A stretch of DNA of 45,712 nucleotides. Origin: Gracilibacteraceae bacterium. GTDB lineage: Bacteria > Bacillota > Desulfitobacteriia > Desulfitobacteriales > Syntrophobotulaceae. Where the stretch lies: positions 1-45,712 of the forward strand of contig JAISAH010000020.1 in NCBI GenBank assembly GCA_031266805.1. Reading direction: 5' to 3'. Position 1 is the stretch's first letter. Every line of letters starts with the position of its first letter. Of the stretch, positions 42,900-45,712 are shown in pieces. A model generated the notes under the pieces. That model saw only the letters and a list, made by a program, of their open reading frames with translations, was not told the origin of the DNA and ran no database searches. The translations under genes were made by a program, and so were the position numbers.

Positions 42900-44192
42900 A
42901 TGGCATTAGCTTTGCGGGATATTTTTGATTTCGCGCGGGAGCATGACGTAAAATTCATTCGTTTGGCTTTTTGCGACATGTTTGGCGCCTTGAAAAACAT
43001 TTCTGTGATGACGGAGGAACTGCCGCGAGTGATTGAAAACGGCGTATCGTTTGACCCGGCCCTGATTCGCGGATTTTCGCCCGCGCGCGAGGATCTTTAT
43101 CTGCATCCGGATCTGGACACGCTGAGCGTTTTGCCCTGGCGCCCGAGTCAGGGGCGCGTTATTCGCATGTACTGCCATATCAGGCACGCGGACGGGCGCG
43201 GCTTTGCCGGCGACGGGCGCGCTTTGCTGCGGCGCGTGACTGAGGAACTGAAAGAGCGGGGTTGCCTGTGCAAGATCGGCCCGGAATGTGAGTTTTATCT
43301 GTTTGAGCTTGACGGAGACGGGAACCCGACTCGGAAACCGCAGGATCAGGCCGGTTATTTTGACGTCTCCCCGCTGGACCGCGGGGAAAACGTGCGGCGC
43401 GACATCTGCCTTACGCTGGAGGAAATGGGCATCCAGCCGGAAAGCTCTCATCACGAGCAAGGTCCGGGACAAAACGAGATATGTTTCCGCCATGGCGACG
43501 CGCTGACGGCGGCCGACCAGTTCGTGAGTTTTCGCAGCGTAGTCAAAAGCATCGCGGCCCGCAACGGGCTCTATGCCTCCTTTATGCCCAACCCGTTGCC
43601 TGACGCTAACAGCAGCGGTTTGCACGTCAATATTTCTCTTTTCAAAAGCGGCTATAATATTTTCAGCGGCGGCATAACCAGCCAAGAAGGAGAAGCGAGA
43701 AGTTTCGTCGCCGGGATCCTGAACCGCGCGGCGGAAATAACGGCGGCGCTGAACCCGCTGACGAATTCCTACCGGCGTGGAGCCGAGCCGACCCGCGTCG
43801 GCTGGCGGTTGGGGAGCCGTTCTCAGCTTGTGCGCATACCGGCGGCCACGGGCGAGTACGCGCGCATGGAGATCCGTTCTCCCGACCCGGCCTGTAATCC
43901 CTATCTGGCTTTTGCGCTGTTGATCAAGGCCGGACTGGAAGGGCTGGAGCAAAAACTGCCGCTCACAAAGCCGCTGGATTTCGATGAATCGGGCGGCGCG
44001 ACAGTCCCCGCTTTGCCGGCCACATTGGGCGAAGCGCTGGCTCTGGCGGAAAAAAGCCGGTTCTGGCGGGACTGCCTGACGCCGGCGCTGGCGGATGGTT
44101 ACGTCGCGGCCAAAAAAGACGAATGGCAGGCATATCTGGCGGCGGACGACAAAGACCTTTTTGAGCGGGAAACTTATTTTGCGGTCGTCTAG
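42900..44192 (+). CDS. glnA: Type I glutamine synthetase
   Basis: A 430-residue enzyme that makes glutamine from glutamate, ammonia and ATP. Visible are the beta-grasp N-domain (FIRLAFCDMFGALKNI), the metal-binding GPECEFYLF, HHEQGPGQNEICF, the active-site SGLHVNISLF and RMEIRSPDPACNPYLAFA. The usual NRS before the ATP-contacting arginine reads SRS (GSRSQLVRIPA). There is no adenylylation-site insertion, so control is more likely at the RNA or feedback level. AAGGGGTGG precedes the ATG. Confidence 0.93.
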   Translation: MALALRDIFDFAREHDVKFIRLAFCDMFGALKNISVMTEELPRVIENGVSFDPALIRGFSPAREDLYLHPDLDTLSVLPWRPSQGRVIRMYCHIRHADGRGFAGDGRALLRRVTEELKERGCLCKIGPECEFYLFELDGDGNPTRKPQDQAGYFDVSPLDRGENVRRDICLTLEEMGIQPESSHHEQGPGQNEICFRHGDALTAADQFVSFRSVVKSIAARNGLYASFMPNPLPDANSSGLHVNISLFKSGYNIFSGGITSQEGEARSFVAGILNRAAEITAALNPLTNSYRRGAEPTRVGWRLGSRSQLVRIPAATGEYARMEIRSPDPACNPYLAFALLIKAGLEGLEQKLPLTKPLDFDESGGATVPALPATLGEALALAEKSRFWRDCLTPALADGYVAAKKDEWQAYLAADDKDLFERETYFAVV

Positions 44193-44255
44193 TAGGAACG
44201 GTACGCTTTATTTATTGCCAGTTCCTGACGGTCGCGGCGCGCGAAAAGAGAGGTG

Positions 44256-44834
44256 ATGGCTGCGGTGGACTACGCGCTCGTGGTGAGCGGCTCAGAAAAA
44301 TCGCGGGATTTTTTTCTGCAGGTGCTGAAAGAAACGGTTTACACCCAGATCACATTTGTCCGCTCCGGCAATGAGGCTCGCCGGTTGCTGCGCGCCAACG
44401 ACTACGACCTCGTCGTCATCAATACGCCGCTTACGGATGAATTCGGCCACGACTTGGCTTTTGCCGCGCTGGAAAACACCTCTGCCGGCATAATCCTGAT
44501 CGTAAAAAACGAGATCGCCGACGAGGTGGAAGCCCGCGTCGCGGATCATGGGGTTTTTGTTTTGGCTAAGCCGCTGAACCGGCAAATATTTCACCAGTCC
44601 CTGAAGCTGATGGCCGCCTCCCGCCGGCGCATCGTCGGCCTGAAACTGCAAAACTCGAAGCTGCAAAACAAGATCGAGGAGCTGCGGCTCGTCGACCGGG
44701 CCAAATGCGCGTTGATCCAGTATTTGAACATGACGGAGGCGCAGGCGCACCGCTATATAGAAAAACAGGCGATGGATCTGCGGACGGCAAAACGCGAGAT
44801 CGCCCAAAATATACTGCGCAACTACGAGGCGTAA
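44256..44834 (+). CDS. ANTAR-domain antitermination regulator with degenerate receiver
   Basis: A 192-residue protein. The first 120 residues resemble a receiver domain, but the phosphoacceptor position reads VVINTPL rather than VVxDxxMP, so the aspartate is replaced by asparagine; the later lysine is kept (LAKPLN). A coiled coil (LKLQNSKLQNKIEELRL) leads into the ANTAR domain: DRAKCALIQYLNMTEAQAHRYIEKQAMDLRTAKREIAQNIL. ANTAR proteins bind paired RNA hairpins to block termination. Its place 60 bp after glnA suggests that it controls glnA or other nitrogen genes. A GTG at 44253 and a GTG at 44265 are alternative starts. Confidence 0.88.
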   Translation: MAAVDYALVVSGSEKSRDFFLQVLKETVYTQITFVRSGNEARRLLRANDYDLVVINTPLTDEFGHDLAFAALENTSAGIILIVKNEIADEVEARVADHGVFVLAKPLNRQIFHQSLKLMAASRRRIVGLKLQNSKLQNKIEELRLVDRAKCALIQYLNMTEAQAHRYIEKQAMDLRTAKREIAQNILRNYEA

Positions 44835-44916
44835 GGATCATGAAAGAGAAGAATTTACCTGTGAACTTATTGGATAAAAATGGCAAAAAATATCTGCGCC
44901 GTTTTCTTCCGCGGCG

Positions 44917-44945
44917 TTGCATTTACGGCCGTTTTCTGGTAAAAT
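44917..44945 (+). promoter_or_regulatory. Promoter of rpmB
   Basis: -35 TTGCAT (44917-44922), 17-bp spacer, -10 TAAAAT (44940-44945), 39 bp before the start codon. It separates rpmB from the glnA-ANTAR transcript. Confidence 0.7.
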
Positions 44946-44984
44946 ATTATTTTGTTACAACGCCACAGAAAGGAATGAGTCTTT

Positions 44985-45176
44985 ATGTCCAGAGTTTGCG
45001 CCATTTGCGGCAAGGGAGTCACCGCCGGGATGAATGTCAGCCATTCACATATCCGCACTAAACGCGTCTGGAGACCAAATCTGCAGCGGGTGCGCGCGGT
45101 CGTCAACGGCGCGCCCGTACACATCAGAGTCTGCACCAGATGCTTGCGCTCCGGTCATATCCAGCGCGCGGTCTAA
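44985..45176 (+). CDS. rpmB: 50S ribosomal protein L28
   Basis: A 63-residue L28. It shows the N-terminal zinc-type pair CAICGKG, VSHSHIRTKRVWRPNLQRVR and the second pair VCTRCLRSGHIQRAV. AAAGGA lies upstream of the ATG. It is a single gene with its own promoter and a terminator downstream. Confidence 0.97.
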   Translation: MSRVCAICGKGVTAGMNVSHSHIRTKRVWRPNLQRVRAVVNGAPVHIRVCTRCLRSGHIQRAV

Positions 45177-45186
45177 GGTCTTTTGG

Positions 45187-45207
45187 ATTCCGGCATGAAG
45201 CCGGAAT
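45187..45207. repeat. Inverted repeat resembling a dispersed intergenic element
   Basis: A perfect 8-bp stem, ATTCCGGC-ATGAA-GCCGGAAT, framed by TTGG and GACGGG. There is no T-run, so it is not a terminator by itself. The pattern GGATTCC...GGAATGACGGG resembles widespread palindromic intergenic repeats. Only one copy lies in this window. Confidence 0.45.
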
Positions 45208-45242
45208 GACGGGAGGAGGGGAACGCCGGGAGAGGGAACGAA

Positions 45243-45271
45243 AAAAGACGACGCGAACCGCGCCGTCTTTT
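45243..45271. terminator. Bidirectional terminator between rpmB and gltA
   Basis: AAAAGACG (45243-45250) pairs with CGTCTTTT (45264-45271); inside, CGCG-AAC-CGCG forms the tip, with one A-C mismatch. A-rich and T-rich flanks serve both convergent genes. Confidence 0.85.
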
Positions 45272-45283
45272 CGCTTATCCAAG

Positions 45284-45712
45284 TCAATTTTTATTTTGAA
45301 TGTACTCGTCGATGGACCGCGCCGCCGTCTTGCCCGCGCCCATAGCCAAAATGACCGTGGCCGCGCCTGTCACCGCGTCGCCGCCCGCGTATACCCCCTG
45401 CCGCGTGGTCAGCATGGCGTCCTCGTCCGCCAGCACCAGACAACCGTGCCGGTTCACTTCCAGTCCTTCCGTCGTCCGGCTGATCAAAGGATTGGGGGAG
45501 TTGCCGATGGCCATGACCACACATTCGGTCTCGATATCAAACTCGCTGCCCTCGACGGGGATTGGCCGCGCCCGCCCGGAGGCGTCCGGCTCGCCCAGCT
45601 TCATCTCCTGACAGCGCAGACTCTTGACCCAGCCGCTCTCGCCCGGGTCGATGCGCAGCGGGTTGGTCAGCAGTTTGAAAACAATCCCTTCTTCCTTGGC
45701 GTGATGGATCTC
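45284..45712 (-). CDS. gltA: Glutamate synthase small subunit-type FAD/NAD(P) oxidoreductase, C-terminal fragment
   Basis: The last 142 residues of a gene running off the right edge; the frame is open to base 45712. It begins EIHHAKEEGIVFKLLTNP, then has CVVMAIGNSPNPLI, the second nucleotide-binding end GVYAGGDAVTGAATVILAMG and AARSIDEYI. These match the C-terminal domain of the GltD-like small subunit (NADPH-dependent, often named GltA in Bacillota and archaea). It passes electrons from NAD(P)H for glutamate formation, or serves other redox roles as a homologue. Nearness to glnA fits nitrogen assimilation. Confidence 0.9.
   Translation of the reverse strand, partial: EIHHAKEEGIVFKLLTNPLRIDPGESGWVKSLRCQEMKLGEPDASGRARPIPVEGSEFDIETECVVMAIGNSPNPLISRTTEGLEVNRHGCLVLADEDAMLTTRQGVYAGGDAVTGAATVILAMGAGKTAARSIDEYIQNKN

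Noticed and set aside
44840-45061. Possible small protein between the ANTAR gene and rpmB
   Set aside because: The frame runs through the rpmB promoter, ribosome site and start in another frame; it has no motif and no good Shine-Dalgarno site.
45187-45207. Intrinsic terminator directly after rpmB
   Set aside because: The stem is strong, but no T-run follows on either strand; the hairpin at 45243-45271 is the better terminator.

Overview
The window is a GC-rich (I estimate high-50s % GC), densely packed stretch of bacterial chromosome from a Bacillota, most likely an anaerobic Clostridia/Peptococcia-like lineage; a Negativicutes-like origin cannot be excluded. Supporting this are the Firmicutes-type order secY-adk-map-infA-rpmJ-rpsM-rpsK-rpsD-rpoA-rplQ-truA-rplM-rpsI, zinc-binding versions of Adk and S4, many GTG/TTG starts with strong GGAGG sites, a CWB2 cell-wall protein, a heliobacteria-like heme cluster (nirJ1-nirJ2-nirDL type), many radical SAM enzymes and an 8-Fe ferredoxin. 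No mobile element, CRISPR array, tRNA or rRNA was seen.

Layout. 1-6705: end of the large ribosomal-protein/RNA-polymerase operon. 6747-7766: a secreted protein made only of CWB2 repeats. 7769-13472: an arginine operon (argC-argJ-argB-argD plus an aspartate-type aminotransferase) behind a promoter with a palindrome between its -35 and -10. 13508-21611: an eight-gene type IV pilus/type II secretion assembly operon (PilP-like, secretin-like protein lacking the pore domain, PilT, PilC, PilM, PilN, PilO, PilB) with no pilin or prepilin peptidase gene. 21658-25492 (minus): a radical SAM protein, its DUF2344 partner and a PLP enzyme of the methionine gamma-lyase/aluminium-resistance family. 25541-26491: a DMT-family transporter, divergent from the radical SAM operon; both appear to start as leaderless mRNAs. 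26460-27619 (minus): a metallo-beta-lactamase-fold hydrolase and a YbaK-type tRNA deacylase. 27831-29850: a phosphohexomutase and a ferredoxin. 29949-37047: a tetrapyrrole operon, hemA-hemC-cobA/hemD-nirJ1(ahbC)-nirJ2(ahbD)-ahbA/B fusion. 37069-41185: a receiver-GGDEF protein, an SPFH/zinc-ribbon membrane module related to YdjI/YdjG/YdjH, and a broken AAA ATPase gene. 41219-42583 (minus): a secreted amidase-domain protein. 42770-44834: glutamine synthetase and an ANTAR RNA-binding regulator. 44917-45176: rpmB. 45284-45712 (minus): the 3' end of a glutamate synthase small-subunit gene.

How the genes work together. The tetrapyrrole operon encodes most of the oxygen-independent siroheme-to-heme route: glutamyl-tRNA reductase feeds hydroxymethylbilane and uroporphyrinogen III formation; CobA methylates towards siroheme; the AhbA/B fusion decarboxylates siroheme; two radical SAM enzymes finish heme b (or a d1-like heme). 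HemL, HemB and the dehydrogenase/ferrochelatase step must be encoded elsewhere. GlnA, the ANTAR regulator and the GltA-like reductase form a nitrogen-assimilation neighbourhood. The observations most worth following are the secretin-like LysM protein without a pore, the SPFH module whose third partner has lost its TPM domain, the glnA leader beside a phosphoacceptor-less ANTAR protein, and the paired leaderless promoters.
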